Assembly (NCBI GenBank): GCA_049999765.1
Contig: JBNGIQ010009368.1
Location: 76,595 to 115,334 of the forward strand
DNA length: 38,740 bases
Direction of reading: 5' to 3'
From: Phaeoceros laevis
Lineage: Eukaryota > Anthocerotophyta > Anthocerotopsida > Notothyladales
Part shown: in pieces, positions 10,900 to 20,086 of the stretch
Layout of the letters: every line of letters starts with the position of its first letter
Position numbering within the stretch: the first letter of the stretch is position 1
Made by a program: the position numbers and the translations under genes
Notes under the pieces: generated by a model
The model's database searches: none
Told to the model about the DNA's origin: nothing
What the model saw: the letters and a program-made list of their open reading frames with translations, nothing else

Positions 10900-11640
10900 T
10901 TAGTCCGCACAAGTCCAAATGGGCAAGCTCCAAGACTTAAGTTGCCCTTCTTGCGTTTTTGTTCTTAAAGGGTGCTTGCTCACTTTTCCATACACACATG
11001 CTTTGCAGAATGAGAGCTCACTTTTTCCATACACACATGTTTCACAGAATGGGAGCTCCTTTAATGTGGGAAAGCCATCTGAGTAGAGGGCTCCACGTGT
11101 CATAGCATCCACCCTCTGGGCATGAGGGTGACCCAGCCTTGCATGCCAGGTAAGGGTGTCTATAGTACTTCTAGACATGCTCAAGTGTACTTGACCTTTT
11201 GTTGTTGTCACTCCGTAGATGACATTCGTTTTGAAGAGGTCATCTACGAGATGTCCTATTGCTAACTGGTTAGTGTGTTTGGACAGTTTGCTTAGTATGT
11301 AGCGATGTTTTCTAAATCCTATGTCTAACCCTTCATCTTCTATCATGAGACCTATAACTAAAATCAAATTTTTATGCATGGCAGGTACATGCGGAACTTC
11401 TTGTTGGATCTATACAAATCCATCTTGAAGTCTAAGAGGTACACAGCCCATACCCTTGATGAGTACTCCTCTGCCATCACCCAAGGTAATAGTAGTTCCT
11501 TCTTCCAGTTTGAGGTAGTCAGAAAAGGCAATTTTGTTGTGGCAGGCATGCGAAGTTGCACCAGAATCCATAAACTATTCCTCTCATCATGTGTGGAAGC
11601 TACCAAGCATACAGCCTGCAAAGTTTAGGATCGAATGAAT
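10900..11640 (-). pseudogene. Ty1/copia protease and GAG-pre-integrase remnant (old copia C)
   Basis: From 11640 downward a protease-like start can be read (THDERNSLWIL; the expected D-S-G-A-T motif is broken by a frame change near 11560), followed by the strand-rich part that describes the wrong side of the protease-to-integrase linker. The frame from 11379 to 10900 contains the GAG-pre-integrase signature: a LTWHARLGHPHAQRVDAM segment and an ELPFCETCVYGK zinc-binding end. The CxxCVYGK unit appears twice in succession (ETCVYGKSELSFCKACVYGK), a local duplication. The catalytic integrase core and RT are missing: the copy breaks off near 10900, close to the LINE-like tail. Its other half is probably the gag at 15.6-16.8 kb. 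Confidence 0.75.
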
Positions 11641-11689
11641 TGCATTATGTCGGTATCACACCTTTGTGTGTTACCGGACGGTTACAACC

Positions 11690-11766
11690 ATATTTAGGTC
11701 ATGCGTGAAGTTCGCTAATTAACCTAATTACTAGACTCTTAACTATATCTATATATTGTTTCACTC
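11690..11766. repeat. Direct repeat, left copy (partner at 15606-15676)
   Basis: A stretch of about 75 bp starting TTTAGGTCATGC, with CTAATTAACCTAAT inside and ending ATATATTGTTTCAC, occurs again in the same orientation at 15606-15676 with scattered differences and a short indel. Flanking bases differ on both sides. The two copies bracket the GC-rich gypsy block. Confidence 0.7.
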
Positions 11767-12732
11767 CCACTCAAAAGTTAGGTTAGTTATAGTTGCCTAG
11801 TTTTGAAGTAACTATCTTAATGGCCAGCTAGCTACCCTATAAAACTTAAGCTGCATGTGGCGTGCTATCGAAAATGTATGCTAACCACCACAAACTACCA
11901 GATCTCGCCCGTTTGAACACCAATTGTTAGCTCGCCAAGTAGGTGAGCTCAGCAAGGCCAGGCATAGCCCATTCTATGCTGCCAGCCCGTGTGAGCGCCT
12001 CCGGGCGGCCCGAAATTGCCCCGTTATATGCAGGGAAGTTGGCCTGTGTCCGTTCGCCGGATCAAGCACAAAGTCCGCATGCGTCCCGCGGGGCTAAGCA
12101 TCGGCCGAGCCACGCGCCTCTACCACTCGTTCCGGGCATGCCGACATGTCGGTACACCCCAAAACGCCAATAAACTCACACACACTTGCATCCTGTTTCC
12201 AGCCTTACATAGGCCCCTGTTGGACCGCCACGAGGGCCGGCGTCTAGCAGCGGGACCGGACCTACCCCGGCGGCCGAGATCCGGCCGCCCAATGGGAAAC
12301 TTCCTTAACCGTAAAACCCCGGGTTCCCCAAAAGTAACCTACTTTCGAGCACAGGTCCCTTTTAAACTACCAAACCCTAACGAACCCTTAAACGGGTATT
12401 CCTATAAAGGCCTTGCGGCCGCTAACATGCTACTCCGTCAACGCGCCACAACTGTGGCGTGCTACCCTTCCCAGGGACAACACCCGCTGGCCCTCACCAA
12501 CTTCATCTCCAAAAACCTGGCATCAGCCAGTCTTCAATAAAAGGAAGACGGGCTCCCAGAGTCCTCCTGGCAGAGATGGAAGGCGCACCTCCCCTAGCAG
12601 AAGCCGCGCACCCAACACCTCCGCAAAAAAGAATGTTGACCCTGAACTCCGAGCTTCAGAACTGAAACGGGCCACCGAAATCCACAACTCCACCCCCGGC
12701 AGGAACAAGAGCGCCATCGCCTAACTGCAATC
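11767..12732. other. GC-rich non-genic stretch, 3' side of the gypsy block
   Basis: There is no recognisable protein in either strand. A CCCTATAAAAC box at about 11834-11844, a CCTATAAAGG box at about 12400 and a CAATAAAA at about 12534 on the plus strand look like promoter and poly(A) signals and could be remains of a long terminal repeat. I could not find a matching second copy, so no LTR is called. Long frames on both strands reflect high GC rather than coding. Confidence 0.35.
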
Positions 12733-13119
12733 TCACACCTGCCGAGGATACCGATGGACAATCATGGCGCACTTGCGCCCAAGCATCAGGCAAACACATT
12801 GGGGGTCCCCATGGAGAGCCAAGTACTCTACCGCCTCCTCCACCGCATTCTCCAGCTCGCTCAGACTTGGAGCCGTCACCCGCTGGGCAATCTGATGGCA
12901 CGTACACACCAGCAACGTGCGGTACTTCCTCAGCATCGCCTGACACCCGCCACAATCCACAGAGGATGCCCCCCAGCACCCGGAACACAAGTCGCCCTCC
13001 GGCCGGGAAGCAGACACCGAAACACACTCACAAATGCAAATCAGAGACAAAAAGAGGAGAAGAAAACAATGAGAAGGGAGCAGGCAGAATATCAAGGCTT
13101 TCACCCCCAAGCTCCCCAC
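12733..13119 (-). CDS. Hypothetical small secreted-like Cys-rich ORF
   Basis: This is an unrecognised 128-codon frame. Residues about 9-31 form a long hydrophobic segment (LIFCLLPSHCFLLLFLSLIC) that resembles a signal peptide or single membrane anchor. A Cys-rich part follows (CSGCWGASSVDCGGC), then a helical SLSELENAVEEAVEYLAL and further Cys residues. It lies downstream of the gypsy integrase on the same strand, the place where some gypsy elements carry an extra (env-like) ORF. The region is GC-rich and overlapping frames exist on both strands, so a chance ORF is possible. No homologous family is recognised. Confidence 0.3.
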   Translation of the reverse strand: MGSLGVKALIFCLLPSHCFLLLFLSLICICECVSVSASRPEGDLCSGCWGASSVDCGGCQAMLRKYRTLLVCTCHQIAQRVTAPSLSELENAVEEAVEYLALHGDPQCVCLMLGRKCAMIVHRYPRQV

Positions 13120-13347
13120 CTAGAGGTCTCCCGCCCTCTGTCCTTTCATCAGACAGAGACCCATAACCACCTCCTGCAGTCCGTTCTGACCGGCACAACA
13201 CACATTTAGCCAGCCTACCTTCATAACCCAACAACGCCAGAGCCCTTATTCAGCTCTTATGTCCTCTAGTGGTCCGCGGCGTCCACCTCCCTGGCTGCTC
13301 GAGCCTCTAACTGCCCTCTATGGGACCGTGTCAACCTCCTCAAATAG

Positions 13348-14970
13348 TCATACACACACACACTGCTGTTTTTCCGGCAAGGCTGAAGCGGGTAACAACA
13401 TCTTGACTGATCGTTGCCTGAGACCCTTTCCAGCCACCTCCAACAAGACCATTTTGCGGCCCGGATCCTTGAATTTCACAATATTGTAAGGGCCCTGAAA
13501 ATCAGGCGCCAACTTGTTCTTCCTGGACAGCGGGATCCGAACAAACACTAAATCAGAAACAGCAAAGGAATACGAGATAGCCCCTCCATGCCTCTGATCA
13601 TAGTCTCGCTTGTTTCTTGCTTGCATTCGGGTCATGGTCGCCACTGCCTCCATATGCCATTGTTCCAGGTTTCTTCCAAGCTATAACACATATTCCGTGA
13701 AGACCTCTGGAGATAAATCAAGCAACACCACCACTTGGTCTGAAGGGAACTCCCAGGGAAGCACCATATCGACCCCCCTCAGCAGTTGTGCGGACTCACC
13801 CCCGTGGATGCATGTGGGAACCCTCTGTATGCCATCAGAAAATCACTCAGACCCTGCTCCCAAGAGGAAAGATCTGTCCTACTCATGGCTGCCTTTAAAG
13901 TAGCAATCAGTGTCATGTTAAAACTCTCCACCAGCCCGTTAGCCTGAGGATTGTAGGGGCTGGTGACCCGGTGTTTAATCTGGCACAGCCTAAGCACTTC
14001 ATTCAATATCCCTTGAACTCCGTCCCCTGGTCTGTTAAGACTATTTTTGGGCATCCCACCCGATGCAGAATCTCATCCAAAAAGAAACGGGCCACAGTTG
14101 AGGCCCTCGTATCAGGAACTGCCCTCACCTCAATCCACTTTGAAAACCAATCCTGGGCCACAATGACATATCGGTTTCCTCCTTCTGACCTGACAAAAGT
14201 GATGAGGTCCATGCAAACTACCGACCATGGTCCAGCTGGAATTTCTGTTGGACAAAGTTCACTAGGTACCTGCAAGGGCACCTTGGCCCCTTGGCCTGTT
14301 GGCAAGAGTGACAGTTCTTGACCACCTCCTTCACTAAGTATGACAGTCCAGGCCACCAGAAAGTCGTGTTTACTACCGCTGTTAGCTTGTTGATTCCCAT
14401 GTGTCCCCTGGAATGGGCTTCCTCCACTAACTTCTGCCTGGCCTCCGCAGGAGGCACCACCAACCAGCTTGAAGACCGGGATCGGTTGTGTAACATTACC
14501 CCCCTTGCCTGATCCCAGATATAAGCCTTGGCCCGGGCCCTGACATGGTTCCTAGACTTGAGCAGAAAATTCGAAGGAAGCTCTCCTTTCCGTAAAAAAT
14601 GCAGCAAGACTACATCTTGAGCTGCATCCACATGCTTTTGTCTACAGCAGTCGTCACACATCCAAGGCCTGTCCTCCGTATATGCCACTAGACCATCCTC
14701 CTCTGTGCCCAGGCATTTCATACATCCAAACTCTGAACAGTCCCCACACATAACGTGAGAGCCAGTAGTCCTACAAGTTCTGCAGCCCAAATCCTGCTGG
14801 CTGCCATTTCGCAAAAGGGCCGGGTATGGGAATGCCGACAAATCCAGGCTCCACGGACTCACCCCTAGGGCCGTTGATACCGCTGTCACCTCCTCCACAC
14901 TCTCCAACCCATCGTCTTCTTCGATTGGCGCTGGGAGCAGCTCTAGCGGCCAACCTCCTCCAGATCCATA
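13348..14970 (-). pseudogene. Ty3/gypsy pol 3' part: PHD-like finger, integrase, C-terminal domain
   Basis: Four minus-strand frames run in order. 14907-14218 starts with a Cys-rich PHD-like finger (14784-14644: CRTC, MCGDC, CMKC, then PWMCDDCC), followed by the integrase H2C2 finger (HSRGHMGINK, then CHSCQQAKG). 14356-14003 has the integrase core with the first Asp (VCMDLITF) and the second (LTDQGTEFKG). 14054-13779 has the catalytic Glu (NPQANGLVESFN). 13653-13348 is the C-terminal SH3-like part (DLVFVRIPLSRKNKLAPDFQGPYNIVKF). At least three frameshifts separate them, so the copy is dead although all DDE residues and zinc ligands are readable. The frame carrying the finger stays open upstream to about 14970, and the RNase H/RT side is lost in the N gap. 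The PHD-like finger in front of the integrase zinc finger is unusual. Confidence 0.85.
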
Positions 14971-15056
14971 TCCTCGGATGCATTGCTTGCACCATCTGGC
15001 AGACGGCCTTTTGAGTTGAGGTCCTCAACCAATAACATGTGCAAAATGGCCGGTTG

Positions 15057-15156
15057 NNNNNNNNNNNNNNNNNNNNNNNNNNNNNNNNNNNNNNNNNNNN
15101 NNNNNNNNNNNNNNNNNNNNNNNNNNNNNNNNNNNNNNNNNNNNNNNNNNNNNNNN
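15057..15156. other. Assembly gap (100 N)
   Basis: One hundred undetermined bases inside the gypsy block. The missing length is unknown. The RT and RNase H regions of the gypsy pol, which should lie between gag-like sequence on the right and integrase on the left, are probably missing here. Confidence 0.99.
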
Positions 15157-15623
15157 TGGTTTCTGTCCTGGTCGGGAAAGGTGTCCCTGCGAGCCCGCCG
15201 CTGGAGAGTTGCCCGCTATTGAGCTGCCCGCCATTTTGCCTTGAGCCCGCGCCTTGAGATCTGCCAGATATCGCTCCTTGGCTGTTTGCTGAGTCCCCAG
15301 CTCCATGGGCGGCTATCCTACTACTCCACCTTTACTCTTCAGAAAATCCAGGTATTGCTGCTTCCTATGGTTTTTCATCCGGTGGTCCACATGCTTCTGC
15401 TGGGTGTCGGACATTGTCGGTAGCTTGCCCGCCCACCAGACTTGGGCTCGTCAAGGGGCTCTGCTGCCGCCCTGGACACCATGTGGGAATGCTGCTCTGG
15501 CTGAATGCCCTTCCCACATTCTACCTGTGTGCCCGGTCTATCCGCACCTTCGGCTCGTCGTGCGCCCTTCCCATAGTCAAATGGAAATACAGCCTTGGGA
15601 GATTTTAAATTTAGGTCATGCAT
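15157..15623 (-). other. Gypsy 5'-side sequence, possible gag remnant
   Basis: On the minus strand this stretch has open frames rich in charged residues (for example DTQQKHVDHR and a QTAKERYLADLKARA segment), in the position and orientation expected for the gag of the gypsy element whose integrase lies to the left. There is no zinc knuckle or major homology region that I can recognise, so it stays unassigned. Confidence 0.35.
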
Positions 15624-15676
15624 TAAGTTTTCTAATTAACCTAATGATTGGACTATATATATTGTTTCACAGTCAA
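15606..15676. repeat. Direct repeat, right copy (partner at 11690-11766)
   Basis: Second copy of the TTTAGGTCATGC...ATATATTGTTTCAC stretch, same orientation, with internal substitutions (for example GCATTAAGTTTTC for GCGTGAAGTTCGC). To its right the copia C gag begins at once. See the left copy for the relation to the gypsy block. Confidence 0.7.
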
Positions 15677-16817
15677 AATATGAGGGGAGGTTTTCTTGGC
15701 TGTCACATGTGCTTCCGGAGGTGACTCCCTCTTGGGTTCACCATTATTCTTTTTTCTACATTCATTTTCCCATTCTGTCCGGGAAATTTGCACCAGTTGC
15801 AATGGCCTGGCTTCTTTGCTTTGGAAAGACCAGGTTTTGACTTTCCTTTGTTGAACTCCATTCAGGTTTGGACCGAAAAGGTCTTTTTCCTTTATCAGCA
15901 TACATCACATGTTGCTGCTGCCGTATAGAACAATGTCTTCCACTAGACTCCTACTGAAGTAGGGCTCCAATCAACTTTGACATGTTGAGTATGGGCTGCG
16001 CGTCCCCACCTGCTGCTCTAGATGCTAGTTGTGATTGCCTTACTACATCGTTTTTGTAGTGACAAAGAGGCCATAGCTTGCTGGCAGGGTGTCTAACAGC
16101 TTTATGCTTGCTTGTATATTTGTTAGAATGGTACCACTAATAGCAAGCTTTGATCAAAGTGTTCTAAATTTGCCAATATGGGATTCTATCGTGTGTGACT
16201 CCTTCATGAGAAGCATGCTCAATCCAACTTCTATCAGCATTTAGCATGGTCATTACATCCATTGCGGAGTACATGCCATTGAGGTGTTCCCACACTTCTT
16301 GTGCAGAGTTTGCTTTGTGATGGTTGTCTCACCATCTCTTGTGACAAGCCGGACATCAGCAAATTGTGTGCTCGGACATTTTGCCTTCCCGAAAGTACAA
16401 AGTTGTCATCGGTAACATCTGGTTTTTCAAATTGACCTATTACAACACCCCACATGTTTTTGTCATGGAGGGCTCCTTTCATCCCTATTGTCCAAATGTC
16501 AAAATCACTTCCATTGAATTGGTCTTTCTCTTTCAAGTCTCCTCCTAACGTGCTAACTGGTTGAGCCATGTGTGCTTGCAGGTTGAAGCTTAGACTCAAT
16601 GCATGTGAGGGAGAGCACGAGCCTCTAAGTGAGTCGAGTCTCGTACGGAGGTGCTGATCATTAGTGCTCCTTTGTGAGCCACCAGGTGTATCTGGTGTTT
16701 GGTGGAGGGCTTCTGCATTATCTGAAGGGGCTCTTCCCCTTCCAGCTATGTCAAACTCGTCAGCCAGGTTGTGAAGAAACGAGTCTACCTCTTCTTGCTC
16801 TACGTTTTTGTTTTGTG
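15640..16817 (-). pseudogene. Ty1/copia gag remnant (old copia C)
   Basis: The minus-strand frame is open from about 16817 to 16234. It contains a hydrophilic leader (FLHNLADEFDIAGRGRAPSD) and then, after the ATG at about 16569 (MAQPVSTLGG), the copia capsid start: DQFNGSDFDIWTIGMKGAL, followed by a GQFEKPDVTD segment. These match the UBN2/retrotran_gag domain. Past 16330 the frame is broken. A second piece at 15901-15653 has EWENECRKKNNGEPKRES, which looks like the end of a zinc knuckle followed by the basic linker that precedes the protease. The expected CCHC knuckle itself is not complete. With the primer-binding site at 17712 and the protease at 10.9-11.6 kb it forms one old minus-strand copia, split by the gypsy block. 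Confidence 0.78.
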
Positions 16818-16819
16818 AG

Positions 16820-17598
16820 AATCAAAATAAATGCCTAGATCAGTAAATGGAGATAACCTCCAACTGGACATGAACCCTTAGTTATTTAGTGCTTGAGTGC
16901 TATTTGATGCAAACAGTCTGCATCCATAACAGAAGGACATGAACCAAGGTGCATTCCTATCATTTTCTTTACTTTCTACAACTTTAAGATACTTCTTTAT
17001 CTCTAGCATTTTTTGTGTTAAAAGAGCAAGAACCTTCATAACTTAATATAAGTGTTGAATTTGCAGGGAGCAGTCGGATAGGCTCCAAGATGGCACTGTG
17101 CATAGAAATGTGCTGCAATTCAAACAGTTCAATTCTATGTATTAGAGATTCGAGTGTGATAGTTGTTGGCTATTTGTTGCTGGTGACAAAGCATCTTTGT
17201 TGATGGTCAGGTTCTAGCAAAGCTTCTTCGAATTGCTGCCTTGTGAGTGGTACCTCAATTCGGCTTTGTAGCTGCCTGCGTCCTTTGGTTATGTGCTACA
17301 AGGCGCGGCTGCCAGTGATTTTTGCGGTTGTTTCTTCTCTTGTGGTAGCCGTCCATGGTATTGAATGTGGTTGACTAGGATGTTAAGAATGCCCTTAATG
17401 TTAAGAGGCATTGGACAGTTTTTGTACGCACATAAGATTAATTCATTTTTGTTGCAACTTCTTCCTTGGTTCTAATATATTTAAGTACACAACCATTAAA
17501 AGGCATTCCTTTTCTAACCATCTCTGGCAATTATGTTCTATTTCTTGCTAGCAGTCTTGGACTTAACTTTGACTTCCCGTTTATTGCTTATGCATTTG
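16820..17598. other. Leader region of copia C, no gene seen
   Basis: This AT-rich stretch lies between the gag frame and the N gap. Given the primer-binding site to the right and gag to the left on the same strand, it should be the untranslated leader of the old copia element. I see no conserved protein or repeat within it. Confidence 0.4.
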
Positions 17599-17698
17599 NN
17601 NNNNNNNNNNNNNNNNNNNNNNNNNNNNNNNNNNNNNNNNNNNNNNNNNNNNNNNNNNNNNNNNNNNNNNNNNNNNNNNNNNNNNNNNNNNNNNNNNN
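17599..17698. other. Assembly gap (100 N)
   Basis: One hundred undetermined bases, just downstream (in element orientation) of the copia C primer-binding site. True length unknown. Confidence 0.99.
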
Positions 17699-17711
17699 CC
17701 ATGATGCTTCC

Positions 17712-17723
17712 GCTCTGATACCA
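17712..17723 (-). promoter_or_regulatory. Primer-binding site of old copia C
   Basis: The minus strand reads TGGTATCAGAGC, the 12-nt complement of the 3' end of plant initiator tRNA-Met, identical to the site in copia A (29707) and copia B (36636). On the plus strand TG follows directly at 17724, so the minus-strand 5' LTR should end in CA there and extend to the right. The LTR's outer end cannot be fixed because no second LTR survives. Confidence 0.85.
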
Positions 17724-18180
17724 TGACGTAAATCACAGTGCGCACATCGAGCGTGAAGATGAAGATTGAATGAATTAAAAACATTGTATGATGCGGGTTG
17801 TTCATCAACGCTTAGCCTAGAGCCAGGCCGGTGCGATGGTCTGGCGACACGTTACGGCGTTCCTGTGACATGCAATCGTTGGTGCACAGTTGCACCTGTT
17901 CCTAACCTAATGGCACGAAGTGTCCTAGCATTTATGAATTACTTGAGGGCTTTAGTTCACGGCTGCCACGTCAGTCTCACAAAGTCTAAGGCGGATATGG
18001 GAAACTCATATTCGAGTCATTTTTCCACATTATAGACTCCTTAGCAAGCTAATGTTGTAGAAACTCATAAATCAGTTCACTAACTAATAAAGAGACTCAT
18101 ATTTGAGTTCATTAACGCATAAATCAGCCCATAAACTCAGCCAAGGCCATGAACTCATGTAGGAGTATATGGGTATGCGG
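17724..18180 (-). mobile_element. Probable 5' LTR region of copia C (outer end unknown)
   Basis: The LTR must begin at 17724 next to the primer-binding site. To the right the sequence contains several short AAACTCATA/ACTCATATTTGAGT repeats (about 18003-18145). Without a partner LTR the outer boundary is open, so the end given is arbitrary. Confidence 0.35.
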
Positions 18181-18535
18181 CATGCACACATGTATGCCAT
18201 GTGGTGGGTCCCTCTCCGTTTGGGCCACATTTACTTGAAACGATTGGGGCTTCACTGACGTGATGCATGGCATGGGTGCACACATACATGCCATGTGGAG
18301 GGCCTTTGCTTTTGGGTCACTTCTACTTAGTAGTAGTAGTAGTAATGGCTTGAAATCACACCAATCACACTTGAAACGCTTGTGGCCTCCAGGTCAGTCA
18401 ACTAAAAACTGTATGTACGACCTTGCCCGTGCAGTGGTTGGACGAACCAAAATTGTTCACAGCCAACTACGCCATGAACTATCCTGAACTACCAGTCTCT
18501 AAGGGCCAAAATTGTACACAGCCACCTACTGGGTA
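18181..18535. repeat. Local direct repeats and a TAG microsatellite
   Basis: Three items are visible. A unit of about 52 bp, GCACACATGTATGCCATGTGG and following, begins at 18184 and again at 18278 (94-bp spacing). A run of TAG triplets covers 18328-18343. CCAAAATTGTTCACAGCCA (18447) recurs as CCAAAATTGTACACAGCCA at 18506 (59-bp spacing). There is no coding sequence. Confidence 0.6.
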
Positions 18536-18765
18536 TCTTGCACATATCTAGTTTTTTCGCGCGAAGGGGCTTAACTTTATAGCCCACAAGGGGTTCAAGT
18601 CTTACATTAGCCCCCACCCCTAAAGCGGGGGGAGGGGCCGTAAACATAAAATCCTAAGACACTCCTAGCTACGCAGCTAAGCAGAGCACCAAGGAGCTCC
18701 CCAGCCAGACCAAAGGGGCAGGGGGGGAACTCGGAGCAGGCAACAAGCTAACCAACCCCGGGCCA

Positions 18766-19759
18766 TCAAGGGGTTGTGGCCTGCGGAGTGTAATTGTCAA
18801 AGGAATCCGCATACACATTGCAAGTAAAGCTAAGGCTAATAGAGGTGGGCCTACGCAGCTTTCCTAGGTACAGGAAATGAGCTGAGCAGACAATGGCCGA
18901 ATTGTCCTCCTCTATGTCACATAGTGCTCCTTTGGAGATAAAAACATGGCAGACCCGAAGCAACTCAAAAACAGCCAGTGGGTTAACAGGTTTCTTCCAT
19001 TCTACAATAAACTGGTAGACATCATCATACAATAAGGGAGCAGTGAATATACCTGCCTGGGGTTCACGGTGGTAATCATGGGCCGGAAAGATATGGATCA
19101 GGTTCACCTCTGCCAGATACCAGCCAAGGGAAGCCACATTGCTAGTTGGCCCAGTGAAAATCTTGTACGGGAGACCCGAGATGCTAAAACCTCCAGTTTC
19201 GATTGTGATGTACTGTTGCACCGAAGGCTCCAATGCCCGCCAATGGGAGTACATAGTAGAAAATATCAAGGTATTTTCATAGAGTACCTCCAAGAACGGC
19301 AGATCCTGGTGGCGCGAAGGCTCAAACACCGGGAAATCATCCCGCACATAGACCAGGAAGCTGGCCTGTGGGCGAGAAAAGCCAAAAATGACCGTCTCCC
19401 CAAGCCGCGAGAGGCGGACGCGAGCGGGAACATCCCGAGGCACATAAGCATCTGCAGCTTCCCAAGCCGGGCCCAAGTAGTCCACCAGCTGGAGCAGCCG
19501 AGCCTGCCTATGTCGGTCCAGCAAGGCCGGGAAACCGACAACCTTAGCCAGCCCCGGCTCAAGGAGAGCCTGATAGGACCACCCTGCCGTTAGCGACCCC
19601 AACTGGTCCCTCGCAATCAACACAAAACACCATTTTAAATGCTCCTCAGCCACCGGAGGAGGAAGAAAATCCGTGGGGGCCACGCAGCATGTCAGCTCCT
19701 TCTGCGCGCTACGCCCTCTGACACAGCCGGTCCAAAAGCTGTGCACCCGGAGCAAAACC
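18766..19759 (-). pseudogene. LINE third ORF, C-terminal part (unknown domain)
   Basis: About 330 codons are open on the minus strand from the left edge of the MULE to a stop at 18766. No known domain is recognised. The sequence looks like a real globular protein: an alternation of hydrophobic and charged residues, few low-complexity runs, segments such as LVDYLGPAWEAADAYVPRDV and a strand-rich centre (ASFLVYVRDDFPVFEPSRH). There is no ATG at its start; it opens exactly at the MULE insertion edge, in the frame of the open stretch on the other side (23650-25465). I therefore take it as the second half of one ORF cut by the MULE. After it come about 210 bp of 3' UTR and the LINE A-run. The function is unknown. 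Confidence 0.55.
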
Positions 19760-19775
19760 CCAGGGGCTAATGGTC
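19760..19775 (+). repeat. MULE left terminal inverted repeat
   Basis: CCAGGGGCTAATGGTC, exactly inverted at 23634-23649. The next bases (ACTATGCT) do not match the outermost right end, but do match an internal right-end motif at 23534-23541. Confidence 0.8.
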
Positions 19776-19908
19776 ACTATGCTCGCGTGCAAGCACGATA
19801 ACCAAAGCGCCAGGTCACCATGGTCTATATGTGACATCAAGGTGGCATGGGCGGCCATGCCACCGCGGCCATCCCTCTCCCGTTCGGTGCTACGGCAGTT
19901 CGCGCGCC

Positions 19909-20009
19909 CGCTTAGCGCCTGCGTTTGCCTAACCCCGCTTAGCGCCTGCGTTTGCCTAACCCCGCCTAGCGCTTGCGTTTGCGTAACCCCGCCTAGCGCC
20001 TGCGTTTGA
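19909..20009 (+). repeat. Four 27-bp tandem repeats in the MULE left end
   Basis: Units start at 19909, 19936, 19963 and 19990, with consensus CGCTTAGCGCCTGCGTTTGC plus CTAACCC. The last two have CGCCTAGC for CGCTTAGC, and the last breaks off after the GCGTTT. One inverted unit sits in the right end (23605-23627). Subterminal repeats of this kind are common transposase-binding arrays in MULEs and other DNA transposons; binding here is inferred. Confidence 0.85.
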
Positions 20010-20086
20010 ATGAGGGTGCAAAGCCGCAAGTCCGGTGATCCCGCGCGATCGCGAGGCCGGTCAGCTGATCACAATCGCACGGATTC

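Noticed and set aside
12016-12724. Plus-strand frames of 100-174 codons in the GC-rich stretch
   Set aside because: Biased composition (Pro, Arg, His), no domain, overlapping alternatives, no supporting context.
15025-15306. ORFs spanning the N gap
   Set aside because: Continuity across 100 undetermined bases cannot be claimed, and the gap length itself is arbitrary.
18581-18600. tRNA-like GGGGTTCAAGTC box near the LINE 3' end
   Set aside because: No matching acceptor, D or anticodon arms can be folded around it; it is part of the LINE 3' UTR.
19909-20009. 27-bp tandem repeats as a CRISPR array
   Set aside because: Units are contiguous without spacers and sit in a transposon end of a plant nuclear genome.
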